NCBI RefSeq assembly: GCF_932276165.1 | Contig: NC_064012.1 | Location: forward strand, 2,487,501 to 2,551,500 | Length of the DNA: 64,000 nucleotides | Reading direction: 5' to 3' | Source of the DNA: Plutella xylostella | Lineage: Eukaryota; Arthropoda; Insecta; Lepidoptera; Plutellidae | In this document: piece after piece, positions 46,521-58,914 of the stretch | Layout: every line of letters begins with the position of its first letter | Numbering within the stretch: the stretch's first letter is position 1 | Translations under genes and position numbers: made by a program | The notes under the pieces: generated by a model | Told to the model about the DNA's origin: nothing | Seen by the model: only the letters and a program-made list of their open reading frames with translations | The model's database searches: none

Positions 46521-48104
46521 ATTAAGTATCTACTTTGAATACGAGTTGATTTCAATACCAAGAAAAAGTCAATTTACAGTAAAATCTGCATTTTCTATTA
46601 TAATTCTGATAAACCAATTTATATTTCACAGTACGTGATGATTTGTCTGATCAGAGGGGTGTAAGTTTTTCAACACCGATCGAGTAGAAACTTTACACAA
46701 AATTAAAAAGTATATGACAGCCCTAGCTCCGCGCCATATAAATTTAAGTCGATTTTCACTTCTCTATCATTGACACCAAGCCCTCTGGTGAGCTTTCCTG
46801 GAATAATATCAGGTTGTGTACAAAATACCCGGTAATTGGAACAAGCAGCACAAATATTTTCGCGTTCTACTTGGCACGCTTGTATTTTCCAATACCTACC
46901 AGCTTGTCCGATTCAATTTAATACAATTTTATTGATTAAACACAAGACAAATAAGTAATTTCACATTTTACAAGTTATGAAGTTGTACAATAGGCGTAGT
47001 TACTAAACCGGGTTTTACTTTTTACCTATTTTACTAGTACTTTTTCCCGGAATCGCTAATTATTATTCTTTAGCAAAGCAAAGCTACCAGGATGAATTGC
47101 GGTTTTTTTTCAAAATGGGCTTGACATGTTAGGATTTAAATATACATGTATAAACCAAGTACAGTCAGCTATATAAACATGTCTTATCCTCAAAATTTCA
47201 GTTTTCAATATTGTGAAATTAAGATAAGCTTTATTCATCCTCAGGATACCATTCGTATACACTTCTGAGCCCACCAAGCATGGATTCAGAAACCTTTAAT
47301 TACTCCATCGGTGTTTGTGAAGTTTGGTTTCTTGCAAAGGCGAATGCATATCTTTGTCAAAGCTCTGTCTATGGTCCGAGTACTAGCCGTTGCGCAACAG
47401 TATCTCTCATTCACTTCCTAGCACTAATACTCTACTCTCAATGCCTATGCCCGTGGATATTCCTCGATATTTTCCATCCCTTTGACACAACACTTCTTAT
47501 CGCTACACCTGTATCTCTCTGCAACATACGTTGACATGCCTCAACACCAGTAGCGAAGAGTTAATTATTTCTTTTTGACAGGAAAACTGGTGTGAAATAC
47601 ATGTGCAAATGTGCATAAGTACTATCGTTTTCATGATAGGTATGCATAGCAATATATTTTTACCTCACTCAAAAAAAAATACTCGATAGGTTATTCAATA
47701 GACCGTTCAGCGTAATGTGTTTGGACATCCTAATCAGCGCCCCTGTCGGTAACGTTTGAAAATAGTAAACGCATTCCATATCCGGCTTTGGTGTAACCGG
47801 CTGATCGCAGCTCTGATAGACCTTTCGATGATGATCGATACTTGCAATCTTGCGTTCTGTGTTTTGTTTTTCGTAACTGAGCTCACCGTATAAGGGCCAG
47901 TTGAAAACCAGCGCTGGCCTTATTGTCCTCAGAACATGCTGAGTTGGTGCCTCTTGACGCTCTGGTCAGCAACTTTTGTTTGTTTTGTATTTTATTACTG
48001 TATGTTGTATCATATTCTGTATTATTTTTTTGTTGTTATTCTCACTCTAATAAATGTTTCTTTATGTTCTTTATCTTTATCCATCTCTCTCTCACATGAC
48101 TACA
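46521..48104. other. Noncoding upstream of the Scratch coding exon
   Basis: No gene. Contains GTGCGGAG/CCATATAAATT repeat-like pieces near 46730. Near 47890-47950 is a TAAGGGCCAGTTGAAAACCA/GGCCTTATTGTCCTCAG segment, probably repeat. It may be intron if the transcript starts farther upstream. Confidence 0.4.
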
Positions 48105-48105
48105 G

Positions 48106-48134
48106 CTGGCTGTTCTCCCGCAGCGTACGTGGAG
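48106..48134 (+). other. Splice acceptor region and short 5' UTR of scrt coding exon 1
   Basis: A long pyrimidine stretch (CTTTATCCATCTCTCTCTC) leads to two possible acceptors, CTACAG ending at 48105 and TCTCCCGCAG ending at 48123. The ATG is at 48135. The 5' end of the transcript must lie upstream, and an untranslated first exon is expected. Confidence 0.5.
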
Positions 48135-48258
48135 ATGCCTCGGTGCTACATGGTGAAGCAGGGCGGGCGGCACGGCGAGACGGCGCCGCCGCGCAGCCCC
48201 ACCGAGGGCAGCGTGGCTCCCGCCTGCTACAGCCCTAACAAGCCACACAACCACACAG
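48135..48258 (+). CDS. Scratch-family zinc-finger repressor, coding exon 1 (SNAG motif)
   Basis: Encodes 41 complete codons plus one base. The protein begins MPRCYMVKQ, matching the SNAG-type repressor motif (MPRSFLVKK-like) at the start of Snail/Scratch proteins. In the family this motif recruits corepressors such as LSD1/CoREST-type complexes. The exon ends at a good donor (CACACAG|GTCAGT) in phase 1. Its last G joins AA at 58915-58916 to make Glu-42, and the frame continues without break into the zinc-finger exon. The GC-rich composition matches the second exon. ATG at 48135 was chosen because SNAG must be at the very N-terminus. Confidence 0.85.
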
Positions 48259-50355
48259 GTCAGTCACTGTTAAACCCCGACGCGAAAAGAAGGGTGTAAG
48301 TTTTACGTGTCTGTTTTTTGAGTATATATATCTTTCTGAGGTAGTGTAGCTCCCAAACGGCTAAACCTATTTTCTTTAACTTTTTTAGGGTGACAGGTAT
48401 AGACGAGTATTTTATCAAAATCGGCTTAGCCGTTCAAAATTGTTGTGCACTATGGGTAAACACTTTAAGTGTTGAATGTCTTAAGTTATTATTACTAACG
48501 GACATACTTTTAAAGGTGTTGCTAAAATTGTATAGTAAGCCGAAAGGACAATACTCAAGGAGTCATTCTAAACAATTTTTGTTCTACGACTTTTGAAAAA
48601 TGGTGTCTACGGCTAGGCCTGCAATATATTTTGGTAATTTGTCTTTAGTAGTTAAATTATAATAGCTGGTCTGGTAATGGTAAAACCTATTTATTTTTAC
48701 CACCATATTAATTTGTTGTTCACTTATTAATTGATGAAGTAACATTATTCATAATATTTGTCGGTCTGATCGGAGCTTATGCATCACGTTTAAATCCCAC
48801 TTCGAATATACCAGAGAGTATATTACCGGAAGCCGATTATAATAAAACCCGGTGCAACCGAAATATCCGTCTGGAATTTCAGTAAAAGCTGTACAGTTTA
48901 CAAATTTTATTCTCAACAAAAAATACCTTCATTTCATTTTAAATTTTCTGAAAATTTCATGCCTTCTTTTCCGCATACCAGCTTACTAAAAGAGCGTTTT
49001 CCGAAAGTAGAGTAGTTTACTTGACTTTCTTCAAGAATTATTGTCACTTTAGAACGAATAAAAAATAGAAACTTCTTTTCTTACTTAGTTACTTTTTGCA
49101 GGACCGTCTCATAACGGAGGTTGGCAATCATCCTGCTGATTTCCGTTTTCGAGACAGTCGCACGGGACAACGCCCTATTTACCCCCCTCGGATTTCCCCC
49201 TAGGTTATAATTTGATTCACAGGTATGTGGTATGTATACCTCTGAAATGATTACACGGGATTAAATTTGCCATTTTGATATTTGATAAGGCAAACAAAAT
49301 ACTCTAGAGTGTATGGTGGTAAAAATTATCACGCGATCGAAGCTGCTAAAGTTTTTTATACATTTTATAGTAAGTATTATGCAAAAAGCGAGTTTGCCAG
49401 ATTACAGCAAACTCTCAGCTTTTAGTCGTCATTACAAATATATTGTATAAACGCACCGTGTGCAAACATGTTTCTTTTCTTGTTGATCTTCCACTTTACG
49501 GTATACGGTATACTATAACACTTACACTTCGGTCACCGAAACACCCTGTATAAAAATAATGGATCTGATCCCCAACCCGCGACTAGTAACCAGCAGCGAC
49601 GCAACGAAGTGGGAAACGAACAGTCCAACGCAAAAACATAGTTAGGTACTTAATTTAAACTATGGATAACATTCTAGCAAGCCGTAGGTACAGTGCAGTA
49701 ATTATAAACATCGGCCAAAAATTTTATAGTGCAAGAATGCGCTTTACTCGTAACTATTCCATTTTGCTATAAAGCTACTTATGTATAGATATATTTTTTT
49801 AAATCTGCTTAACAAAAATGGTACCTAATAAATCGGTTTTCGAAGCCACCAAAGGACAATAGAAATACACAATAAACTCTTTTTAGGTCAGTGATTTCGT
49901 GACGAGAGTACAGTCAGCAGAAGCAAAAAGTGTGTAACTTTTATACAAAATCAAAAACCGAGGTGCAAAAGTGCATGGAAATTCAAATACAATGTAATTT
50001 GTTTATGAATAAAACTATACCTACAATACAATAATAAAAGTGCAAAACGTTGATTGTTCAATCTCTCCACTCGCACATTACTCCCGTCAGCACACGGATC
50101 TCCGCGGGATCCGGAGAGCTCAACAGTGAACTTGGTAAACCGCGTCGCGCAAACTTCTCCCCAAGTCCCGCGGCTGCGGGATGCTTGTACGCGAAAGTAA
50201 AATTCCGCAAAATATATTAACATGTAGACGAAAACTTTTTGTAGGTGCGAATTTCAGTTTAATACTTATTATATAATATTATAATATAATATAACCCTTA
50301 ACACGTAGTGGTTAGGAATTTCGAGAAAAACATGTAAATAATACGGAATCTACTA

Positions 50356-50573
50356 TACAGAATGTTGCAAAAATGGTATGCCAAACCGAAATCTACGTGT
50401 GCAGCAGTTAGGTATATCTAAGCTCGAAAATTAAATCAGAATTGCAAAATTGAAATTAAAAAAAAACATTCGCCATAGAACGTGACTAACAAAATTTCTA
50501 TGGAAAATTATATTAAGAAATCGCGAATTTGTTGCATATGTAGGTTTTGGCTTAATATTTTTGCAACACCCTA
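50356..50573. mobile_element. GCAACACCCTGTA-family MITE, complete copy
   Basis: Left TACAGAATGTTGCAAAAATG, right TTTTTGCAACACCCTAT, complementary. The inner GTATGCCAAACCGAAATCTA and ATCTAAGCTCGAAAATTAAA match the arms of the 31371 copy. About 218 bp. Confidence 0.72.
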
Positions 50574-51493
50574 TCGACTATCGTGGTAAGTTTATACACT
50601 TCTTAATTAGGGCTTAGTTATTGACAAAAAAACTCCCACTTTTTACCTCTTGAAAAGTTATTTATAATTGCTAGACTCTGTTTATGTGTTAGTATTTCTT
50701 ATATCGAACACCTATACGTGACCTATTATCTGACGTTATAACGGCTTAAACGGTTAATCAAGATTAACTTATAATCTAACAATGTTATTAACAACATACC
50801 TGTATACCTACTTTCGCTTCAATAGCTGCACATTAAATGCACTATTTATTCAAATTCCCGCACAGGCTGAAAGTTAAAGCCTCTTGTGTCGACATAACGA
50901 GCAATTTGCCGGGAACCGGTCCCGGCTTCGGTTCTCGACGGAGAATATTCTTATTGTAACTTGGAGAGGTCTTGGAGTAATGACAAGCCTCTTAAGTTTT
51001 GTTGACATCTGACATGATAACTAGACTGTTTGTCAGTAGACTGCATTATCTGTCAAATCTGCCGTAACGTAGCTGGGACCCAATTTCACCATTGAAGAAT
51101 AAGGCTTTTATACGAGAATAGGCGTCTATTTAGTACTATGACGTTTATTAATTTTTGATTTCCGCAAAATAGAAAGATAATGTTAGTAAAATTTACACGA
51201 TGTAAGTACGCTTTCTATTTAAGTAAATTGCATTTTGGATCCGGAAATGGATAGATATTAATCGAGCTGTTCGTTTCTATCGCGGTGTGCTCTTTGAAGT
51301 CATGTACTTAGCTAATGTGATGGAATAGTTATCTGCAATATGACTTTTGATAGTAATTGAAATAGAAATGTGGATGAACTACACTTTACCACTTAACTGC
51401 CTAGGCTTTCAAATGAAAGTTCATGGAAAAATACGTGTTCATTCTGTAACTACCAATATTCATACAGAGTCACTCATACAGTATTACATGATA

Positions 51494-51830
51494 TTCTATT
51501 CTATTCTATTCTCTGTGGGGGTGTCAGTACCTGCACCTGGCTCTCTCGAATGGAACCTTTGTGCATATCCCCAAGGTCTAAACTGCCTTCCTAAGCTTGG
51601 ACCATTTCCCACCACGCTGGTCCACTGCGGGTTGGTGGGTTCACATATCTAGATGTGCTAAATCTAGATATGCAGGTTTCCTCACGATGTTTTCCTTCAC
51701 CGTAAGAGCGATGGTATACATTGTACTTAAATTCAGAAAAGAACTCATTGGTACATGTCAGCGCCGGGATTCGAACCCGCATCTCTGGCGTGAGAAGCGG
51801 GCGCTTTACCCGACTGAGCTACCACCGCTC
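51494..51830 (-). mobile_element. Full-length tRNA-derived SINE with 9-bp target duplication
   Basis: TACATGATA occurs at 51485-51493 and 51831-51839. On the minus strand the element starts with a tRNA-like head: GAGCGGTGGTAGCTCAGTCG as A box and GGGTTCGAATCCCGGCGCTG as B box. A body of about 250 bp and an (AGAAT)n tail follow. 337 bp. The two halves at 1568-1773 and 4218-4275 are another copy. Confidence 0.9.
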
Positions 51831-54800
51831 TACATGATAAGTAATAGTAGTAATTTCCTTGTCAATGTTTACTGAAATAGATTTGAGGTTTTCCGGCATA
51901 TAGCTTCGAATATGGGTATCAGACAGCTCATATAATTATTATATCTACACAGATATACACATATACACACAGATATATATAAAACCCAATCTACAATGTC
52001 GTTTTCGCAAAAAACAAACGTTTTTTACATGAACTTCTATGTAGAGGAACTAGGTACTGGGAGGTAGGTTCAAAAAAATGGAATTATCATGAAAAAGCCG
52101 TAAAAATTGGCAGTTTCGGAAAAACTTTAAACATACGGAAGTTTTTTTTTTCTATTCGAGGCGCTTAACCTTCTGTCTAACCTTAATAGCTTTAATTTAT
52201 CGAGAGACACATTGTATATAGGTTAACATCATCTCAATTTAGCCGCAATACATGCAGTTAGTTATGATAGACCTGTCAAAGAGCAAACCCAGGCATTCAA
52301 TGTAATCAAGCATTAATGTAACTTAATGCATTGACTTCCCCTCTCCTCCCCACCCCTTCCCTTTGCAATGGTAATGCCGAGCAAGTAAATGGCATGGCTT
52401 AGTCATGACACGATCATGAATGAGTTTCATGACGATGATAGGTATATGCGATTAGTAGTCAAGTGGGCTTTACAAGTGTTATATAAAGAATTTAATACAC
52501 AAGAGATAAGGACGAGGACCTAAACCTATGTAACTAAAACTATAAATAAAATAACTCTTCTAGATCGGAGCCCTGTGACCAGTTCTCAGTTCTGTTATGT
52601 GTTAGTTTATTTGTATCATCATTATCATAAGGCCGTAAACGTTCACTGCTAATGTAAATGGTAGCCGAAAGGGTTTTATTTCACTAATTTCAAAAAGTTC
52701 ATGATTATATTGTTAAGAGACTCCAGATTCATCCCCTTTCGGCTTAGTGTACAATTTTTGCAACACCCTGTACAATTGTACATGTATTCGTATATTACGG
52801 GAATGTAGCCCGGAATGAAACCGCGTTTGATGCCAGATGCTATTGAGGTAATGCACACAGCGGGCTTACATTCTTTATAATAAATTAAGATAATTAAACT
52901 TATTAATAAAATACCTCGTGTGTTAATTTTAAATGTAATGTAATAGCGAGTAATACAGCATATAATGTTATTATGTATTATATTATTGGTATACAAACAT
53001 CGTACTATAGGGTAGGTACATATTGCAATATATCATAAGTACACATAACGTAAAACTAAATGTACATAATTAAATTAGGGAAATTTAACGAAATGTGAAT
53101 TTATTTTGACTACTTATACAACTAGAATTGCGCATGTGTGCAGTGTCAGCAATTTTTCAAAATTGTTTTATTTTTTGTGAGTATCTTGGGTGTACCCTTA
53201 GTTATTATTCAATGTAAAAAAATTCCTGCCACAGTCGAGTATTTGAGAAATGAACGATCCCACAATAATCGGCGCACGTTTCCAAACGCGATTACTCGAG
53301 TGCAGCAATTTGAGTGCTCGTTGCTCGCACCTCTCACAGAACGTAGTGTTTCCGCACGATGTATCAACTATCGGTAGTCAATCGATTGCTCTTCGATATT
53401 GTGGAGGCTTTCGATAAATTCTTCTTCTTCTTAGAGGGCCATCCAAATAATTTTGCTTATGCAATTTTTATAGCCCTATTATTGTTAAAATTTTTACAGA
53501 AGTAGTAGCATGTCCACTGATTTCATACTAAGTAAGCATAAAAGGTTTAATCTCTATTCTGTATCCTCTCTTTTTATCTAAATAGAAGTAGCGAGCGATG
53601 CTTCGGATAAAATATAGTAAATTGAACGATGAATATTGAATGCTATTTTTCAATTTCCGCATCGTAATGGAAATGAATGGAATTAAAAAGTATCCTATTT
53701 TAAACTAGGCTAGCCTTCTGATTTGTCGAAGTGTCATAATTAATTCAACATCATTTGTTCATGCTAATAATACTTATAAAATACAATTCAAACCGGAAGC
53801 ATAGCAACCTTAATCGAAGCCACTAATTATGTAATGTTAGCAAAACTATTTATGTCCGTTGTACGGCATCGGCCTGTATTTGATTAGGATATGGCAGAGA
53901 TAACGTATAAAATTAAAATAAACCTTAAAAAAATGCTCTCATGGCAATCTTGAAACGTCGAATCTTTTTGAGTTCCAATCAAACGGATATTAAAAACAGA
54001 CATTTGAAAGGGAATACACTGTTGGACTACTGGGAACTAACGTCCCGCTATTGACACATATTACCTATCAATAGGTCTACAGTTATGTAATGTTTCACTA
54101 ATAAGGTATGTGTCTCAACACTGCTGGAGGCTAAGTAAAAGTTCTAGAGGAACACAAAACTTTGTACGGACGATGTTTTTTTCCCCGGTGCTTTCGCAAG
54201 TTGGTTTAGTTCACACAATGCCTGGTCGCGGTTGCCGAGTGTTCTCACTCGGGAGGAACTTTTATTCTATACGTGAGTGGGTGAAACGAGTGGATTCGTT
54301 TTTTTATCGTTTCTAGTCTGTCAATACACAACAGAGTGTAGAGGGCCAAGTATAGGTGTTTCTCAATAGTAATAATATATATAATAATAATAATTGCCAA
54401 TGAAATTGTCTTAAATTTGTATGGTGCGGAGCTAGTGTGTAGTTCTCCCACACCATACAAATTCACGTTTACTCGCACTTCCCATGCAGTATGTAGATTC
54501 AATGTAGTAATTAGTTTGAATTTTGTCTCCTTCTCGCCTCATCTTTGAATATTGGTATGTTGTAGTTGGCGCAGGCATTGGTTTTTACACCCGTATTCCA
54601 TATATGCGACAGTACCTTTCTAAGTACCTATGCTGATGATCAGCTAGTCGTGTCAGTCATATCCACTGCTGGACACAGGAATCTCTCAATAAGCCACAAT
54701 TGGCTGACTAAAATATCTAGTATAGCCCATTCTCTCACCATTTTACCGATTCGCAATTTGCCATTTAAAGTAACAATTTATTCACATAATAAATTAATGC

Positions 54801-55438
54801 TAACGTTACAAAGTGAAAATTACTTAATTAATTAAGTGCAATACAATAAGCTTTATTGAGCACAAACAAGATTCATACGTAGGATACTATTTAAAAAGAG
54901 TACGATAAGCTATTAATTAGTATCACAACACAGGGAAAGTTTATACTAGCGATTTATTAGCTAGAGCGGAAACGGGAAAGCGGAACCACTCTTTCGTTAT
55001 TATTATACACGATATTCGTATAAGCTACTTTTTCTATTTTATTGAGCTCAGAAACAGGAGTTTGAGCTTATATGCAAAAAAAATAACTTCATCTCCACAA
55101 TGAAACACAGGATAGCGATTACAATATTTCCTCCTTGTAAAACTGGCCGATATCGTAATATTTTAGTAACTTTTGGTCGACACAGCACTGTAGAAAGAAT
55201 GGACGTAGGTACTTCTTACTAGTGAGCAACCCTATAATATGTACATATTATATAATATACTAAACCCTGTCTTGGAATTCATTTCAACCGGAATCCTTTA
55301 TTTTTTCATATTATTTCTGTCATAAATAAAACTAATTGTAATTCATGCAATTGTTAATTTAGTTAAACGACAGAAGAAGCAGTATATTTTACAGAAAGGA
55401 ACGAGAGACGGCCCGGGCCGTTCGCTGGAGCAGGATTC

Positions 55439-55718
55439 CAGGGCCCCAAGTCTGCTAAGGAATGGCGGCACAGTTGTGTGTCGGCAGCATTGGTTTCGCA
55501 CTATAGGCATTCCTTATCTGTGTTTTAGAGACTATTTATTGCATATTTTTTAAAGAACTTACTAACGTTAGTTCTTTAAATAAACAGTAAAAAGTGTTAC
55601 ATGTTTCATATTGCACTACTGGGACTCACTAACCAAGATAAAACTGATACCTAAAGTCGGAAAACTATTCAGACGACACAGCATTGAGCCGCCATTCCTT
55701 AGCAGACTTGAGGCCCTG
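55439..55718. mobile_element. DNA transposon remnant with 31-bp terminal inverted repeats
   Basis: CAGGGCCCCAAGTCTGCTAA then GGAATGGCGGC at left, and its complement at 55688-55718, one mismatch in 31. Inside is a second hairpin (TTTAAAGAACT / AGTTCTTTAAA at about 55550-55580). The CAGGG end suggests hAT, but no 8-bp duplication matches (CAGGATTC and AAGAGAAA). Confidence 0.7.
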
Positions 55719-56342
55719 AAGAGAAAATAGAACGTCTCAATTTACAGACTTGTTAGTGGCGAGAAAATATTGATTTAAAACATAGTCTGTTTGTACAATT
55801 TACGGAGCAGCGAATTTATTGAAGGTTCAGTTCAGTCGGACCATTTGTAATACTTTTTACTTTAACTAGTCATATTTTTTATAGTAACGAAATCTGCTAC
55901 CTACTTTTTATTCAAATAAGTAAAAAAAAAATCTTCTAATTGTGTCGATGATAAGTGTACTCGTATATTTTCCTTAACCCAACGAGCAGTGCATTGAAAT
56001 AAAAATCGTCTCAGTAGGTATGGCGCTAGCTCGCAACTCAAAAAACTCAGTAAAAACGCATACTGTCCATGCTGATTACGACATACGTAGAGAAATATAG
56101 ATAAATGCTAAAAGGATTACATTGAAAATACTTAAATTAATATAAGTAATACTTTATTAAGGGTTTATCTACGTATTTGCTGACGTCAGTTGCTAATGAT
56201 GGTGCAGTATAATGATATACTTATTGAAGACTTTCTTTATCTTCACCTTGGCGGCAGCTGCTGGCTCCCATATACTTATTGACTTTCACGCGACATATCT
56301 GAAAAGCTGCAATGACCTAAAATTACATACAGACATATAATA

Positions 56343-56458
56343 TGCTCATGACTAGTCATGACTGTAATCGCCGAATGGGTAATCAGAGGTGACTCGCAAG
56401 CGAGCCACCCACTTCTCCCTGTACATTTGTACTCATGTGGTAGGTCGCGAGCCGTATT
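56343..56458. repeat. CTCATGACTGTAATC dispersed repeat
   Basis: TGACTGTAATCGCCGAATGG, GACTCGCAAGCGAG and GTGGTAGGTCGCGAGCC match 1095-1165 and about 30470. TCGCAAGCGA is palindromic. Class unknown. Confidence 0.5.
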
Positions 56459-56575
56459 TCCCTTTTTAATGAGTACAATACGCTTAGGATACACATCTAG
56501 AATCTAGATGAGCAGATTTCCTCACGATGTTAGAGTAAGTGGTGTACTTAATTGTAATTAAATCCTTATTATATA

Positions 56576-56808
56576 CACGCACGGGAAATGAAAAGGTTCC
56601 TTTAAGAAAATCACCTAATTACTTCTATACCGAAAAAACTAACTTAATGACGCTTTATGCAGTATTCAAGTACATTTAACGGCGCATCAGAATATAAGCA
56701 ACTGAAAATACAAGCATGTTGTTCAAATATCCGATTAAATGTTTACAAAAATTGAGGCTATGTGGTGTCTGCATTTTTTAAGTGGAACTGTTTCTTTGCC
56801 CTTGAGTG
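56576..56808. mobile_element. CACGGGCAATGAAAAAG-family MITE, intronic copy
   Basis: CACGCACGGGAAATGAAAAG at left, GGAACTGTTTCTTTGCCCTT then GAGTG at right, TA at 56574-56575 and 56809-56810. 233 bp, same length as the inner copy at 37778. Confidence 0.78.
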
Positions 56809-57636
56809 TATTTTGTTCTATACCTAATTAGATATATTATACTTTGTTAACGTATTTGCATTCCTAGTTTTCAAACATTATAGTAGCCTGTGCTGTGGTT
56901 AGCCAGGTAGGTTTGGTCATATGTTTGATATTTCATTACTTCAGTAAACAGTGTGATTTTAGTACGAGTATTATTTATGTTATGTTGTTGGAATTCACTT
57001 TGTCAATATTAAATTTTGACACAGTTATTTTTCAATTAAAATATTCAGTTCAATATATATTCGCTGTTGAATGTTTTGATAAAATTGTGGGTGACCAAAG
57101 GCAGACCAAACGATTTAGTAACTACATGGACCAATGAAAATAATACTTTTGCTACCTGTTATCATCTCCAAAGGGGTAGTGAGAAGTCAATCACAATCAA
57201 AAGAGAGTTAAACACGTTTTGATGTACTTTTTGACTCAGACCTCTTGATACGAGTAAACATATAGGTATAATAAGTAAGTGTATTTAAAATAAAATGTCT
57301 TTATTCAAAAATTTACTTACTTACAATTCTCACAAATAATAGGTTAAAATCTTATCCGTTTCAAAACCATTTTATAAAGAGATTTTTATTTTACTTCTAA
57401 ATATGCAAATGTTATAAAACATAACCTGAAGCTAAAAGTTAGGATCTAATCCTGCGTCCTCTGGGGCCACTCGATCCTGAAAGAAGCTGAAACGATCGAT
57501 CATAAGTACGTAATAAAATAACAGAGTTTCAGCACAAAAGTAACAGCTCTCAGGAATTTTCACAAAGTTTACACTCGAAAATGTTTATAATGATCTAGAA
57601 ATGCTTAATAGAATGAATAAATAAAATTTGCAAGTA

Positions 57637-57669
57637 TCCTAACTAATATTATAAATGCGAAAGTAACTG

Positions 57670-57700
<31 letters not shown>

Positions 57701-57852
57701 TACTCTTTCACGCCAAAACTACTGAACGGATTTGAATGAAATTTGGTATACATACGGTCTAGACCCTGGGAAAGAACATAGGCTACTTTTTATCCCGGAA
57801 TTCCCACGGGTAAAACTTTTTAAGGCGAAGCGAAGCGCGCGGGAACAGCTAG
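57637..57852 (+). mobile_element. Helitron-like nonautonomous element
   Basis: Starts TCCTAACTAATATTATAAAT and ends ACAGCTAG, i.e. 5'-TC and CTAG-3', inserted between A (57636) and T (57853). That is the Helitron signature without target duplication. Contains a (TGTC)n microsatellite (about 57671-57700) and GAACGGATTTGAATGAAATT, GGCTACTTTTTATCCCGGAA blocks known from abundant lepidopteran elements. 216 bp, no Rep/helicase. Confidence 0.75.
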
Positions 57853-58355
57853 TATATAAATAAGAGTGATTTTTTGTGTCGAATTCATAAATTTCTTAGA
57901 ATCCAATAAGTACTATAATAATCTAGGAAGTTATACAAATTAAACAGAGACTGTAATGGTAAATAGAGGTCAGTAAGCTTTATTCTATATCCTAGAAACC
58001 ACGCACACGAAACTCTTACGTGAAGCTTGTAAGTAGATAAAGTAGATGAATAAATAGGTACCTACTTACGATCTTACATGGAAATTCGTGAGGTTTACGG
58101 GCTCACATGCAGCTCTACAAGTTCTCAAACAGATTAGTGCCGTGCCAATGCGAGAATGGGAATAATGGAATTATTACCTCTCGACTAGTTGATGAGAATT
58201 TCCTGGAACTGGAGTTTTGAAGCTTTGCCGGCGTTCCCACACAAACCAGCGCTAGATGTCGACGCGTTCAGCAACTTGGGAACTACTTGCGGTGATATAA
58301 TCAGATTTGACGTTGTTTGCCCATTGTTGTTTCTGCTGCAGTGTTATGACATTTA

Positions 58356-58496
58356 GGGCCTGTTTCACAATGTATGGTTAGTGGCTACCTGTAAGATAAA
58401 ACACATGCTGTCACTGTCAAAAAAATAATAACAGAGAGTGACAGCATGTATTTTATCTCACAGGTAGCCACTAACCAGACATTGTGAAACAGGGCC
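58356..58496. mobile_element. Harbinger-like MITE, near-perfect hairpin, TTA duplication
   Basis: GGGCCTGTTTCACAATGT, TGGTTAGTGGCTACCTGT and ACATGCTGTCACT on the left pair with the right arm. TTA at 58353-58355 and 58497-58499. 141 bp with few mismatches, located 418 bp before the scrt zinc-finger exon. Confidence 0.82.
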
Positions 58497-58914
58497 TTAA
58501 TGACGAGTTCATCTTTGGATGTCTCGGGAGGAAAAGGCGATTGGGAATACTGACTAATTGCCTAATCAATGAATAATTAGTATCTTAGAACCTTTAGAAC
58601 TATAGTGTACTGTAGATATACCTAACTAAATATTATATCACTTGTATTTCTCCAACAAAGAAAGTAAATAATCCATGGATATGCTGTGAAATTAATTCCA
58701 CGCGATCTGTAGCCAGAGCAGCCCGCCTAGTATTAAGCTGCCTGTCTACCAGTTTTAAGTCAGTGCCCATTTTGTGATGAAGTACCTAATTCTTCGAGCA
58801 CATCTAAGAATACAAGCATATCGTTTTTAAACCTTGGCATGCTTGATTACATCACTTACAGTTTTCGCAATTCCCAGAGATCATTGTCACATACCGTGTC
58901 TTTTCTGTCTACAG

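Larger units (their letters stand above)
48259..58914 (+). other. scrt intron, 10,656 bp, transposon-rich
   Basis: Bounded by GT at 48259 and AG at 58914, phase 1. Contains a MITE (50356), SINE (51494), TIR element (55439), dispersed repeat (56343), MITE (56576), Helitron-like element (57637) and Harbinger-like MITE (58356). Stretches between them (48.3-50.3, 51.9-55.4, 56.8-57.6 kb) are AT-rich with no exon recognised. A long intron is usual for neural regulators and may hold enhancers, but no enhancer can be pointed to. Confidence 0.85.

Noticed and set aside
48338..48360. let-7-like string TGAGGTAGT
   Set aside because: Match stops after nine bases and no precursor hairpin surrounds it.
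51755..51830. tRNA gene on the minus strand
   Set aside because: A and B boxes are present but the sequence is the head of a SINE with body, tail and target duplication; no closed acceptor stem is evident.
58839..58914. In-frame ATG at 58839 as start of the zinc-finger protein
   Set aside because: The 25 codons before 58914 are intronic: a pyrimidine-rich acceptor ends at 58914 and phase matches the SNAG exon donor.
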